From assembly GCA_936432065.2 (NCBI GenBank), contig OW386292.2, positions 128,089,639 to 128,153,638 on the forward strand: 64,000 nt of DNA, written 5' to 3'. The number at the start of each line of letters is the position of its first letter. Position 1 is the first letter of the stretch. The position numbers and the translations under genes were made by a program. The notes beneath the pieces were generated by a model. It was not told the origin of the DNA. It ran no database searches and saw only the letters and a program-made list of their open reading frames with translations. The stretch comes from Rutpela maculata. Lineage: Eukaryota; Arthropoda; Insecta; Coleoptera; Cerambycidae. This document shows, one piece after another, positions 45,091 to 56,290 of this stretch.

Positions 45091-46088
45091 TGTAGAGTGC
45101 GTGAGCAGGGCCCTAACCGATTCTTTTAGAAAGTTGTTCAGGGTACTCAGGAAGTGAACATACTGAAAGTCCTGACGTCTAGGAGGTCAGCCGGGGGGGG
45201 GGGGGGGAGGGGGGCACAGAGAAAGTCCCACTTTTGGTTCTTTCGCTTATATCTCGAAAACGGTGCGTCGCAGGAAAAAATTTTCTGACACCAAATGAAA
45301 GCTCATGAAATTCTTTACAACTTTAATTCTATATATTTTTTTCAAATTCGCAATCGTTTTCGAGCTACACGCTCCGCAGAATTGAAAATTTTCGAAAAAC
45401 AGATTTTTATCTGAAAAATAGAAAATTGTATTTTAAAGATGATTAAAAAAAAGTAGGACCTCCGGTGCTTGTAATTGGCACCAGGGTGTCTCCTACATGT
45501 TTCCACCCCACTCTTGAGGGGGCAGCTCATTCCCGAGCCACTGCTGCACTTGATGGTAGATGCGCCGGGAATGCTGTTTAGCTGCGCTCTCACTTGGTGG
45601 GAGGGAGCTGATGTCAGGCTTAATATTGCCACTGACCTCATGAACAACTGGAAGCGGTAGTGATTGAGGGAGGTCTATCCTGCTGGTGCCCCATACCATT
45701 TGAGGAAGCAAATCTTTCCAGCCTCTTCAACCTCGCCTTGAGTGGAGGAGAGGTTGTAAAAGATCACTGCCGCTTCCTTGATGATTTATGACTTAAGTAC
45801 AATTTTGAGAAGCCCACCGTGCTTTTCCTTAAAGTTGAAGAGGTAAAAATCTGTTTTTCAAAAATTTTTACTTTTCCGGAGCATATAGCTCGAAAACGGT
45901 TGCGAATTTTTCCCTACGACGCTCCATTTTTGAGATATTAGCGAAAAAACCAAAAGTGAGGCTTTCTTTGTGCCCCCCCCCCCTTCGGCTCACCTCCTAG
46001 ACGTCAGGACTTTCAGTATGTTCACTCCCTAAACACCCTGAACAACTTTTTAAAGTAATCGCTTAGGTCCCTGCTCACGCACTCTACA
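45091..46088. mobile_element. 1-kb foldback element with coding fragment
   Basis: Left TGTAGAGTGCGTGAGCAGGG and right CCCTGCTCACGCACTCTACA are exact inverses; mirrored blocks include ACATACTGAAAGTCCTGACG and GTCTAGGAGGT, a G-run (45191-45214) facing a C-run (45977-45987), and CTCGAAAACGGT. Arms are over 200 bp. The centre carries a coding remnant at 45485-45790. Confidence 0.92.
45485..45790 (-). pseudogene. Coding remnant, mobile-element-associated ORF, C-terminal side
   Basis: Three frame segments: STQGEVEEAGKICFLKWYGA then, after a stop, TSLNHYRFQLFMRSV; then DISSLPPSESAAKQHS with RRIYHQVQQWLGNEL and PPQEWGG. The first block aligns with the remnant at 51982-52226 (STxxEVxxAG, YxAP, SL). 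I recall such WLGN-L-P-x-WGW proteins from arthropod genomes, linked to mobile elements, but know no function. Confidence 0.55.
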
Positions 46089-46564
46089 TCACCCTTTAGG
46101 TCATTCGTTGACTGGACTAATGTTATTGCATCACAATTCGTTTTTGTATTAGATGCTTCTATTAATGAATCAAAAGTATTCCTTGTTACATTTTGTAATA
46201 TCTCGACACTGTCTTTTTGACACATAATGCATTGTCTGTACTCTATTTCTGTCTCTACAAATATTATCTTTAACTAAATAATAGGTATACAATAACAGTA
46301 ATTGCTTAAAAAAACACTTTCATCTTCCATGATTTAAACGACTCAAAATATTTACTATAAATCACCGTAAAGGTTCACTGGACAAAGGAAGCTTATAAAA
46401 AACGGAGAAAAATACTTGTTGACTACCTGTAATAAGCCACAACAACTACGTTACTAACAATGTTGCAGCATACGCTCTGTTACCAACTGTGGTGTGGAAA
46501 ACTAACAGTCACATAAAAACAAAGTTCAAATAAAAAGTTTTCTTTGAATTTTAACCCCACTTTA
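46089..46564. other. Intergenic DNA, no gene recognised
   Basis: AT-rich; a 67-codon open frame (46022-46225, minus) spans the right arm end and its flank and looks like chance. Confidence 0.45.
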
Positions 46565-47815
46565 CTTCCATGCACTTCTAACTTTAATAAAAAACCGCTG
46601 ACTAAGGAATAACTAGTCCCACATCCAGATTACCTATCTAAGTCCTCCACTACCACCCCATTATTAAAGTAGTGGGGGTGGCTGACACCAAAACAGTTTT
46701 TGAGGCCTTTGGTTCTTGTACACACTAAATCACCATTTTATTTTTCTATCCCTTTTAATAATGGATGGCTGATGGCAAGGCTGAGACCTAGGCTTCTAGT
46801 ACATACACTAAATCCCAATTTTATGGACTATTATTTGCTTGTTTTTCTATTTAGCCCCTCCCATCCCTTCAACGGAATAAAATAATCCAGTTCCAGATCT
46901 CGTTATAAGAAATGAGCGTACCACTCCACTAGGTGGATGTGATAATTACCTTTAATTCTATTTTGCTTCTTTCTCACCAACTTAGTGAGGATAATAAAAA
47001 AAATTGAGGCCATTGGTTCTTGTACACGCACTAAATCACAATTTTGTTTTTTTCACCCCCTTCAGTAATGACTAGGGTGGTGGTAATGGGGGTGACTAAT
47101 ACCAAAACATTTTTTGAGACCTTATCTTCTCTTATATACAGGGTGTTTGGTACATCGATGAAAAATTTCGCTGGATCATAGTTGGAGTCGTTTGGAACCT
47201 ATATGACCATATTTACACTTATGCGAAGTCACCGTTTTTGAGATATCGGCATTTTTAGATATTTTTGTGAAATAGTTGAGTTGTTACTAATACATGATAT
47301 TTTTATGATACAAAAAGAAATAATAATAACATGTATTAGTAACAACTCAACTATTTCGAAAAAATATCTAAGAATGCCGATATCTCAAAAACGGTGAGGC
47401 TTTGCATAAGAGTAAATATGGTTACATAGGTTCCAAACGACTCTAATTTTGACACAGTGACAACTTTCTATTGATGTACCAAACAAGCTCTATACTAAAT
47501 ACCAATTTTATGGACTCTTACTCGCTTGATTTACCTATTTATGAACCCTTCAACGGAATAACATCAAAATATAACCTAGTTCCAATTCTTGTTAAAATAC
47601 ATACGTGTACCAAATTTTAAGTCAATATCTTAGATGGTTTCAGAATAATCGTGCGCATAAAAAAGAAACAGACAGATCAACCGACAGCCGACAGAGAGGC
47701 AGAATTTTTTTCTTAAACTTAAAATCTCAACGTTTCATGACATTCTAAGCCTGTTTGAACAATAGAAATTTTCCAAAATTTTTTTGGCTATTTCCACTGG
47801 ATGTGGAAGTAAAAT
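46565..47815 (-). repeat. Family A element, complete copy interrupted by a MITE
   Basis: Reverse-strand copy. Right end at 46605-46640 (ACTAGTCCCACATCCAG inverse) and left end at 47796-47815 (TTCCACTGGATGTGGAAG). Internal landmarks are inverted in order. Interrupted at a TATA site by 47141-47495. Confidence 0.85.
47141..47495. mobile_element. 355-bp foldback MITE nested in family A
   Basis: Left ACAGGGTGTTTGGTACATCG, right GATGTACCAAACAAGCT inverse. Arms of about 160 bp share GTCGTTTGGAACCTAT(A/G)T, CCGATATCTCAAAAACGGT and GTTGAGTTGTTACTAATACA. ACAGGGTGT ends resemble mariner-type MITEs. TATA on both sides. Confidence 0.88.
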
Positions 47816-48085
47816 TAAGAATTGAAAATAGCCATTCCCCTATGGCTGCCAGAATTTCAATATTTTGCTGATTTACATGGAATTTGATACAAGAAGATTT
47901 CAGAATTCTGAGCCTAACTGTAATGCTTAAAAGTTCAAAATAACGGATAATTTCTTTACTGTGTGGAAACTAAATAAAGAGACAATTATAAAAAAAATGA
48001 AAACATTTTTCGATATTAGGTAATGAAGTTTAAATAACTAACTCGACGACGGAGAAATTTTATTTCATAATTTTCAGCGACCTTT

Positions 48086-48690
48086 TCCTTCACATCCGGT
48101 GGAAGTATAGTAACGACAAAAAAAAATTAAAATTTTTATTGTTCAAATAGGCTTAGAATGTCATAAAACGTCGAGATTTTAAGTTTGAACGAAATAAAAA
48201 TTTTTGCGTGACGGCCAGTCTGTAACTTTTTCTTGTGCGCACGATTACTCTGGAACCATTTAAGACATTGGCTTGAAATTTGGTACAGGTATGTATTGTA
48301 ACGGAATCTGGTTCTGGAATTAGATTATATTTTCATCTAATTCCGTTGATGGGTTGGAGGGTAAATTGGGGTAAATGGGGGTAATTAGATAAATCAAGTA
48401 GGTAAGAGTCCATGAAATTGGTATTTAGTATATACAAAAGAAGCTTTAAGGTCACAAAAAATATTTTGGCATTAGCCACCTCCATTATTCAAGGGCCGAA
48501 AAAAAAATGTGATTTAGTGTGTGTACAAGAAACAGAAACCTCGAAATATTTTTTTACTCCGTCCGCCCTCACTACCATCCCACTGTCACCACCCCCACCC
48601 CACTACCGAGGTGGGATATCATTTTAGTAGACGATTTCCAATATTATATTACTAAAGTTCCATAAACAATTATTTTCGCACACAAAATTT
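48086..48690 (+). repeat. Family A element, copy
   Basis: Starts TTCACATCCGGTGGAAGTAT, keeps all landmarks, and breaks off in ACACAAAATTTT where the next copy begins at 48691. Head-to-tail pair. Confidence 0.85.
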
Positions 48691-49335
48691 TACTTCCACA
48701 TCCAGTGGAAGTATAGTAACGACAAACATTTTTTAAAAATTTGTATTGTTCAAATAGGCTTAGAATGTCATGAAACAGCGAGATTTTAAGTTTGAGCAAA
48801 AAAATATTTCTGTCTGTCAGTTTGTCTTTCTTTTTTAGCCGCACCGGAACCGTTTAAGATATTGACTTGAAAAATTTGGTACACGTATGTATTTTAACGA
48901 GATCTGGAACTAGAATTTACTTTCATCTTATTCCGTTGAAGGGTTGGGGAGTAAATAGGTAAATTAAGCAGGTAAGAGTCCATAAAATTGGTATTCAGTA
49001 CATACAAAAGAAGCTAATGTCAAAAATGTTTGGCCGCTCCCATTACTATCCCCCACCTCATTATAAAAGGGGGTGAAAACAAACTTTGTGATTTAGTGTG
49101 TGTACAAGAACCAAAGGCCTCAATTTTTTTTTTTACCTCACCCAACCCCACTGCCACCCCCCCCCCCCCCCCTATCACTACCCTCTATCGATGTAGAATA
49201 TCGTTTTGGCAGACGATTTCAAATATTATATGATTAAAATTCCATAAACAATTGTTTCCACATAAAAAATGTTTTTCGTTGTGAGAGACTTGGGTAGCAA
49301 ATCTGTATGTGGAATAGTGATTCCTTGGCAGCGGT
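48691..49335 (+). repeat. Family A element, copy with complete right end
   Basis: Starts ACTTCCACATCCAGTGGAAG and ends GTATGTGGAATAGTGATTCC then TTGGCAGCGG. Contains a C14 run at about 49158-49172. Confidence 0.85.
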
Positions 49336-49512
49336 TTTTGAAGTCGATCCAATTTTTTTTTTCATTTTTTTGATAGTTGTGGTGCGCATAAAAAAGGAAT
49401 TTTTTTTTACTCAAATTTAAAAGCTGGATGTTTATTGATATTATAAGTCTATTTGAACAATAAAAATATTCAATTTTTTTTTGCGTTACTACACTTCTCC
49501 TCGTGTGGAAGT
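49336..49512 (-). repeat. Family A element, inverted left-end fragment
   Basis: Reverse-strand left end: GTGCGCATAAAAAAGG, CTATTTGAACAATAAAAAT, then CTCCTCGTGTGGAAGT. Faces the copy at 48691, giving a tail-to-tail cluster. Confidence 0.7.
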
Positions 49513-49519
49513 AAAAAAT

Positions 49520-49607
49520 AAAAAAAATAAAATTAAATTGTCTTAAAAGCTTGTCGTATTTTTTCCTATTCACGCGACAAACTTATAAGACAATTAATTT
49601 TATTTTT
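49520..49607. repeat. Hairpin of ~32-bp arms
   Basis: AATAAAATTAAATTGTCTTA with AAAGCTTGTCG next, and its near-inverse CGACAAACTTATAAGACAAT with TAATTTTATT, loop about 20 bp. Confidence 0.8.
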
Positions 49608-50866
49608 TTTTAATTCTTTTCGTTTTAAATTTAAATAATAATAAAAGCTTGTTTTTAAAAAGTTTTTTTACATTCAATTTTGTTTTTAAATTTTTAATTA
49701 CAACAATCCTTCGCTGCTCGCGTCCATATTCTAAGAAATGGCGAAGGCGCGCTTTCGTAATTTTTAATAATTTCTTAAAATACGAGTAGATACACTATGC
49801 GAACAAAAAAAAAAACTAAAAAACACACTTTTTGGCACCATATTATTGCATTGCATTTAAACAAGCGTGCAAAATTTCAGCATGATAGGATAATGGGAAG
49901 TGCGAAAAAATTAAATCACAAATTTTGAACCGGAAAGACATTGCAAGTTAAATAAAAGCTTGTAAAAAGTTCGATATCTCGAATAACACTCGGGATATTG
50001 AGTGGGAAGTAATAAAATGCATATTTTCATGTTTGTTGTAATTGTTTTTCAAATAAATGCTTTTTTCTCCAATTTCGCAATCCCGAATGAATTGGAAAAC
50101 TCCAAATTCGAATCCGGCGGAAAATTTTACATACAAATCTGGCTTTCATTTTTGTATACCACTTAGTCGACCCTCCCCCCCCCATTGCCGATTTCGAGAT
50201 CGTAGATCCATAACTAATTAGACTTTTTTGTTAGTTCAGTTTTCTCTCATTTTACTGTACTTGTTGTTTAACGACCAACTAGATTATTTAGAGGTCGATC
50301 AATCAGTGTAACGTGTAACTGAAGACCATCAAAAATGCGTGTGAGAGTATAAGCATAACGACGATCTATTAGCATTTAATTTAGACGCAAGGGCAATGTA
50401 CCAAATATATTGAACAGTTAAGATTCGCTATTCAACTTGTTTACTAGACACTGATAGTAAAAGTAGTGATGCAATCAGACGCTAGTGAACACTTATTTTA
50501 GCAAATCATTGCTTTTATTACAATTCATTCTCTGTCTGTGAATGATATAAATATTTATTGATAATCTGAAAGAGTTTGTTTGTGAAAAGAAAAATTATCG
50601 TAAATAAAAAAATAAATAAGTGGAAATCATTGTTTTTAATTGATATTAAGATAATATCTTATCGTCTCTGGTTAAACACACGTACAGGATGATTTATTTA
50701 TAAAATGTAAACATTTTTATTTTCAACTATTTTACCCTGTTAGCTTTTATCTGATTTGTACTCTCCTGGGCTCAAAAAAGAGATAAGGTAAGGTCCTGAT
50801 GACATACTTTATTACCCTTCTGCTGGTACGATGCTGGATTAAATTTCTATATTTAACGGCCAGTTT
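49608..50866. other. Intergenic DNA, no gene recognised
   Basis: AT-rich, no supported gene or repeat boundary. Confidence 0.5.
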
Positions 50867-51001
50867 TAGGGCCGGTACTTTCGATCCCGATTAAGCGTTA
50901 ACGGTGGATCAAACCAATTCAGATACCATGGAAACAATTGTACTTTCAATGATTTGGCAGACGGTTAAAGTTTAATCGGGACCGAAAGTAACGGCCCTTA
51001 T
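50867..51001. mobile_element. 135-bp MITE
   Basis: TTAGGGCCGGTACTTTCGAT with CCCGATTAA next at the left; inverse TTAATCGGGACCGAAAGTAA with CGGCCCTTA at the right. About 29-bp inverted ends. Confidence 0.85.
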
Positions 51002-51116
51002 AGGTTTAGATTAAACTAGAGTTTAACTAGAAGTTCCACCTAGAGGTTTAAATTGTAGATTTTAGTGTTTTGTAAAATACCGTTTTAAAACCGTTTGTCA
51101 AGATCGTCAGTGTTAT

Positions 51117-53344
51117 TAGTCCATGCAAATTAGACTTTTTAGGAGAAAAAATTCATATACAAATTATATTTGGGCTATGTATAGTTCATGGGAGTAGAAT
51201 TAAGGATCCGAAGAGTTTCCACCTTATCCGTTGATGGAAACACCTTTTTGGGGCGAAAAACCACCCCCAGACGGGACTTAGTAACGGTTATTCTCATTTT
51301 TCTTCGGATCCGTCATTCCCATGAAAAACAAGTATAGGAACAAAAATATTCTTCATTAAATTCTACACAAAAAAAGTTCTATGGTCGACTTGCGTACTCC
51401 CCGCCGTTTTCTCGCTATCGACGTTCATAGTAGGGGGTAGTTTGGAGCGCTCGGCGAAAAATCGGTGGTACGCGATTTTTCACAGCGAATATCTCCGAAC
51501 GGCTACTTTGACATCAAAAATGGTTATAATGAAACTTGCAGAGCGGATTCTCCTCTACAGGATTCATCTTGTACTTTTCTTTTTTATTATTATTTTTGTT
51601 GAATTTTCTCGCTTTTTTCGAGGATACGCACTTTGTAATGACCTCGTTTCCACACCACTCGTGAGGTGGAGGTCTCGGTGGGTTTTTTTGGTAAGTGGTT
51701 TCCCCTGTAGGCCTATTCTACTGTCGTCATTGTCGGTTTCAGTCGTCGATAGGGTTTTCTTCAATCGGTAGGTGAATTTAAGCAGCCTTGTCCGTGACAG
51801 TTGGAGCACATGGTTGAGCAGCGCAATCCTATTTTTACACACCCGCATCGTTTCCCGCAACCCATCCTGCAGTTTCAAGATATAAGTTGTAGAACGGAAG
51901 ACGGAGCTGGTGCCTCAGGTGTAAAAGTGGGTGAAAGAACGGTGTCAGTTTTCTTCTAACCCCATTGTGTTGTATCAAGGTTTATTCCTCTCCATAACTG
52001 AGTTTGATGAAAAACCCTATAAGCATGCCGATGAGAAGCGGCAGACGTTGGCGGTAGTCTCGATAATAGTACAGCGTTACTTGATTTCCCAACCAATTTA
52101 TTGAATGTGATAAATCTATGTCTTTTAAAGATTTCTCTTCCTTTGGAGCTTTATATAACGCCATCGTGAAACGCTCTCCAGCAGTTGCGACTTCTTCTTT
52201 TGTTGATTGAGGGTTGGGGATGTCACCTTAAGAAAAAAGCAAAAACGTTGAAGCTGAAAGAGAATTAAATTTTAAGAAGAAAAGTTCTATGCAATTTTTC
52301 ATATAAATTGATAGATTTAAGTTAATTTAAATAATAACAACTTGAAAATTTGGGATTTTAGCTTGAGAAAATGGTATTTCAAACACGTTTTTGTCAAATA
52401 ACTCGAAAGATATTACATTAAGCCAAAACATGCCAGAGACAAATAAAAAAGCTGCCAAATTAAGGATGAATTTCGTTTTTTTTTTTTTATTTTTGTAAAG
52501 TTAATGGTTTCGAAGATCTGGAAGTCTAAAGATGGTGTCTACGTAGCCTTAAGAAGCCGTTCAATTAACTGCCTTTCAATTTCCGTTTTTAATTTCGCTC
52601 ACTAACACGAAATACGCATCTAGTCTAACAACGGTATTATTTCCTAACTAAATATTCGAGCGTCGTGAATGGACAATTCATATCTGCCCCCCTTCCTCAC
52701 ATTCCTCAAACCGGAATCTGTCGAGCAGCTTCGACAGAATCCTAAGGTCAAACATAACAGTGCCTTGACGTTTTCAAAGAATTTGGGCGAAAAGAAATAA
52801 TAAATATTAATATTATGAAGTACACGTTGTGGATAAAAGCGAGAAAATTCAACAAAAATAATAATAAAAAAAGAAAAGTACAAGATGAATCTTGTAGAGG
52901 AGAATCCGCTCTACAAGTATCATTATAGCCATTTTTGATATCAAAGTAGCCGTTCGGAGATATTCGCTGTGAAAAATCGCGTACCACCGATTTTTCGCCG
53001 AACGCTCCAAACTACCCCCTACTATGAACGTCGATAGCGAAAAAATGGCGAGGAGTACGCAAATCGACCATAGAACTTTTTTGTGTAGAATTTAATGACG
53101 AATATTTTTGTTCCTATACCTGTTTTTCGTGGGAATGACGGATTCGAAGAAAAATGAGATTAATCGTAACTAACTCCTATCTAGGGTTGGTTTTTCGTCC
53201 CAAAAGGGTGTTTCCATCAACGGGTAATGTGGGAACTTTTCGGATCCTTACTTTTACCCCCATGAATTATATATGGCCCAAATATAATTTGTATATGATT
53301 TTTTTCTTCTAGTCGCTAATTTTTCGTATAATTTCCGTGGACTA
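51117..53344. mobile_element. 2.2-kb foldback element carrying an exon-like piece
   Basis: Ends TAGTCCATG and CGTGGACTA. Arms of about 500 bp (51120-51625 and 52790-53342) match inverted: ACAAATTATATTTGGGC, CTTTTTTGTGTAGAATTTAA, ACTATGAACGTCGATAGCGA, AAACTACCCCCTA, GTACAAGATGAATCTTGTAG. The central kilobase is unique and contains coding-like sequence at 51982-52226. Confidence 0.92.
51982..52226 (-). pseudogene. Exon-like fragment inside the foldback element
   Basis: Acceptor TTTTTTCTTAAG, then DIPNPQSTKEEVATAGERFT, MALYKAPKEEKSLKDIDL, SHSINWLGNQ and YYYRDYRQR to a stop at 51982. No lesions in 81 codons. Shares STxxEVxxAG, YxAP and SL spacing with the remnant at 45485-45790, so both foldbacks probably derive from elements that encode one protein family. 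Function unknown. Confidence 0.5.
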
Positions 53345-54550
53345 TATTGTTATAGAGCCTTCCAGAATCGACCCAAGTCGCCACTAAAATGGGGAAAAAT
53401 TTTAGTCCCCGGCTAGTGTTTCGGGTAGTCCCGGCCTCTATAGATGTGACTATGTTTAGTTACTATAAAGGATCGGGGTAGTAGCGGGTACTACTCCGCG
53501 ACTCGGCGGCCTAGTAACCGCTACGTGGCTGCCTAGTAACTGCCACTATCACTTTTTAAAATAGTATTTATCTTTTAGCGACCTCTTTAGTTTTTTTCTT
53601 TTATAGTAATGGCGCAGTGAAATAATATTATCCCAAAAACATGTGTACTTTAGGTGCGTGTTTAAAGGTACTTCTTTAGCCATTTTTTCAAACGCAAGCT
53701 ACTTTTTTGATATAAGTTGACATATCAAATGATAAAATTTCAACGCGCCCTCAAAATAACCTTTTTTTGTAATTTTTTGACAAAATAATTTAAAAAGGCA
53801 AAATTGAAAAACTTATATATTTATTAGGGAAACATTTGGAATACTTTCAAAATCATTTTTCGTAAAAGTTTATGATAAGATATTAACATAACCATTGTCT
53901 ATTTTTTATTAAAACCATTTTTTTTCTAAAAATTTTAACAACTAATAATGGCCGATTTTAACAAAGGTACTATAAAGTTGGGCCCTCCACCATAAAGTAT
54001 AGTTGACTACCTCATTTTACCTCTAAAAGATCTGTGACTTTGGTGACCCAATAGCAACTATCCTGATGTGACTCTATAGTATCAGATTCTATTTTGGAGC
54101 TATAAAGTACCAACAGGAATTATTTCGCTATCCATGTTGCCATTAAAATACCACGATACTTTAAAGTTCCAAGTGATGGTCACTGGAACTATTCTGGAAA
54201 CTAAATTGCCTCTCTATGTACCCAGTTACTTTATTTAGGCATCTTAGTGGCACTGGTGGGTGGCAGTAACTGATTCACTAATACTATGTAGTTTTTGCCA
54301 CTATAGAATAACAATAAAATGATACTGCCTAGTTCCAGTAACTACCCAAATGGTACTTTGACTTTAAGTGTTTACAGTTCCAATAAATGGTATCGGTGTG
54401 GTAACAGTTACTTTAAAAGAACCATATAAAGTAGCCTTACCCAATAAAGTAGCAATATTAGTATCAGGGTGTAACCCAGGAACTAAAGCTTCGTAGCAAA
54501 ACCGAAACCGAAAGGATTTGGTACCATGTGTGGGATAAACAATATTAGCT
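53345..54550. repeat. Degenerate cluster of AGTAAC / TAAAGT motifs
   Basis: Unusual composition with no exact period: CTAGTAACTGCC, GGCAGTAACTG, CCAGTAACTA, GTAACAGTTACTTTAAAAG, CCAGTTACTTTATT, ACTATAAAGT, GCTATAAAGTACC, ACTTTAAAGTTCC and similar words recur on both strands. Not a simple tandem repeat. A 63-codon stretch on the minus strand after a TTTTTTTCCAG acceptor (54560 downwards, VPANIVYPTHG) is open but unrecognised. Confidence 0.45.
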
Positions 54551-55318
54551 GGAACCTGGAAAAAAATATTGGACAAATTTAATAAATATAATAAATAATT
54601 TTCTTTATTTGAGAAAAGAAATATAATTTCCTTGATTTAAACTAGCTTGAAATGAAATTCGACGAAATGATGATGTTAAAAATGTATCATAACTAATTTC
54701 TAGGATACTTTGGATGGTGGAAGCACACCTTTGAACTTACTACCAGCACTCGCATTTTCGAGAAATTCGCGGCCTTGTTTCAACGTAATGATCTCAATTT
54801 TTTCCTAGAGTAGTTCATAGAAACAAAAGAGTCTACCCTATACATCCTCCGTCAAATGTTAACGTGTTTAGTCCAGTTCATTATTTTATTCTTTTATTGA
54901 CCACCCCGTCGTTAAATAAATAGTAAAAAAAATAATAATTTATTTTCCGTCAGTCCCAAAACCAAAGTGCGTTCAGAAACTTCTGAGAAAGTTGTGTGAA
55001 TATTTTTACTTAATCGATTGCTATTGCACGTGCTCTATTAAAGTCTTCTATACGAGGCATTCGTTCTAGGGTGGGGTGGTAGTCGATTCAATTAGAAATT
55101 TTATATTTTATTAGATAAGATTGCGTGTATCCTTTAGATCAACTAATAAATGGTATTATTCGAACTGTTGCATTTTACTGATTGAATGATTAACTTTAAA
55201 ACTTTTCCCTCGAAGGCTTTCGTGTGTTAGGTCGGAGATGAATATCGGGCGTCTCCCGACCCCGCAAGTTTGTAATTCAACACGCCGATCAGATCGCGGA
55301 AGCTCGAGAGGAATTTTC
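54551..55318. other. Intergenic DNA, no gene recognised
   Basis: AT-rich; nothing supported before the possible promoter at 55319. Confidence 0.45.
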
Positions 55319-55431
55319 TATAAAAGTGATTGAGAGATCTCTAAACACAAGATCCTCTGCAGTGTTAGAAATATAATCTAACGTATATCACCAGAGAAGC
55401 CAAATTCAGAGAAGACAGTTAGCAATCTACG
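55319..55431 (+). promoter_or_regulatory. Possible TATA promoter and 5' non-coding exon
   Basis: TATAAAAG at 55319-55326 in a locally GC-richer stretch. A donor ACG/GTAAGTAGG follows at 55431, about 100 bp downstream, fitting a short leader exon. No downstream coding exon could be tied to it, so this could be chance. Confidence 0.25.
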
Positions 55432-56094
55432 GTAAGTAGGTACAGTTTTTACCTTTCTCGTTTATCAAACATCTCTTAAGCCTATAGAACTCAACTGGAA
55501 GTGGAAACAACCACACACAATCAAGGCGAAACGCGACTGACACCCATAACATTAGTGTCACGTCCTTCAGACGTTGTATGTAAAGTTCTTCTATATTATC
55601 AATACTTTCAAATTCTGCAATATTTAAAACTCGAATGAGTTACAGGCCTTTGGTTCAAAATATTTGGTAATTTATCAATGAAATTCTTGGCCTATGAAAT
55701 CTGAAAGTATCGAGGACGCTGAGTGGTAGAAAAAATGAATTTAATTAGAAAATTCGATTCCAAGTTATTATTTAATATTTGAAAAATGTAAATTTAATGG
55801 GACCATAATTCTAAAACCACAAACCAAAATGTCGGTAAATTTTGGATATGGGAATTCTGATGCAGGCTTATCAATAACATTGCATTAGTTTTTCAGCAAA
55901 GAAATCCCTAATATGACTTCTCGAAAAATCGGCCCTTCTTTTCTTAATAGAAATGCATGCTAATCACTGAAATACGTGTTGTTTTACTCAAAGGAGCTCT
56001 TGTAAAGGTCTTTGGTACCAATCTAAATGTGTTTTAAATTGGATGGCCAATAACTGAGCTACGAAGGTGTTATTGTGAAAAATGGGACACACTG
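55432..56094. other. No gene recognised
   Basis: AT-rich, stops in all frames; no repeat ends visible. Confidence 0.4.
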
Positions 56095-56290
56095 TATATA
56101 CCGGGTGCCACAGGCTAGTGGCTCCCCTCTATGTTTCCTTTATCTTTTAACTTATCCATTTGAAATTTGGGGTGCATAAACTACATGTAAAAATGGATTT
56201 TGGACTTAAAAAACGGTATGAGACCATTTCCGCTTTACTCGGAAATGTCCGCAACTTTCGATTTTTAAATGGAGCACCCTGTATATTTTT
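56095..56290. mobile_element. ~195-bp mariner-type MITE remnant
   Basis: TATACCGGGTGCCACAGG at the left and GGAGCACCCTGTATAT at the right, inverted CCCTGTATA-type ends as in mariner MITEs. Confidence 0.6.
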
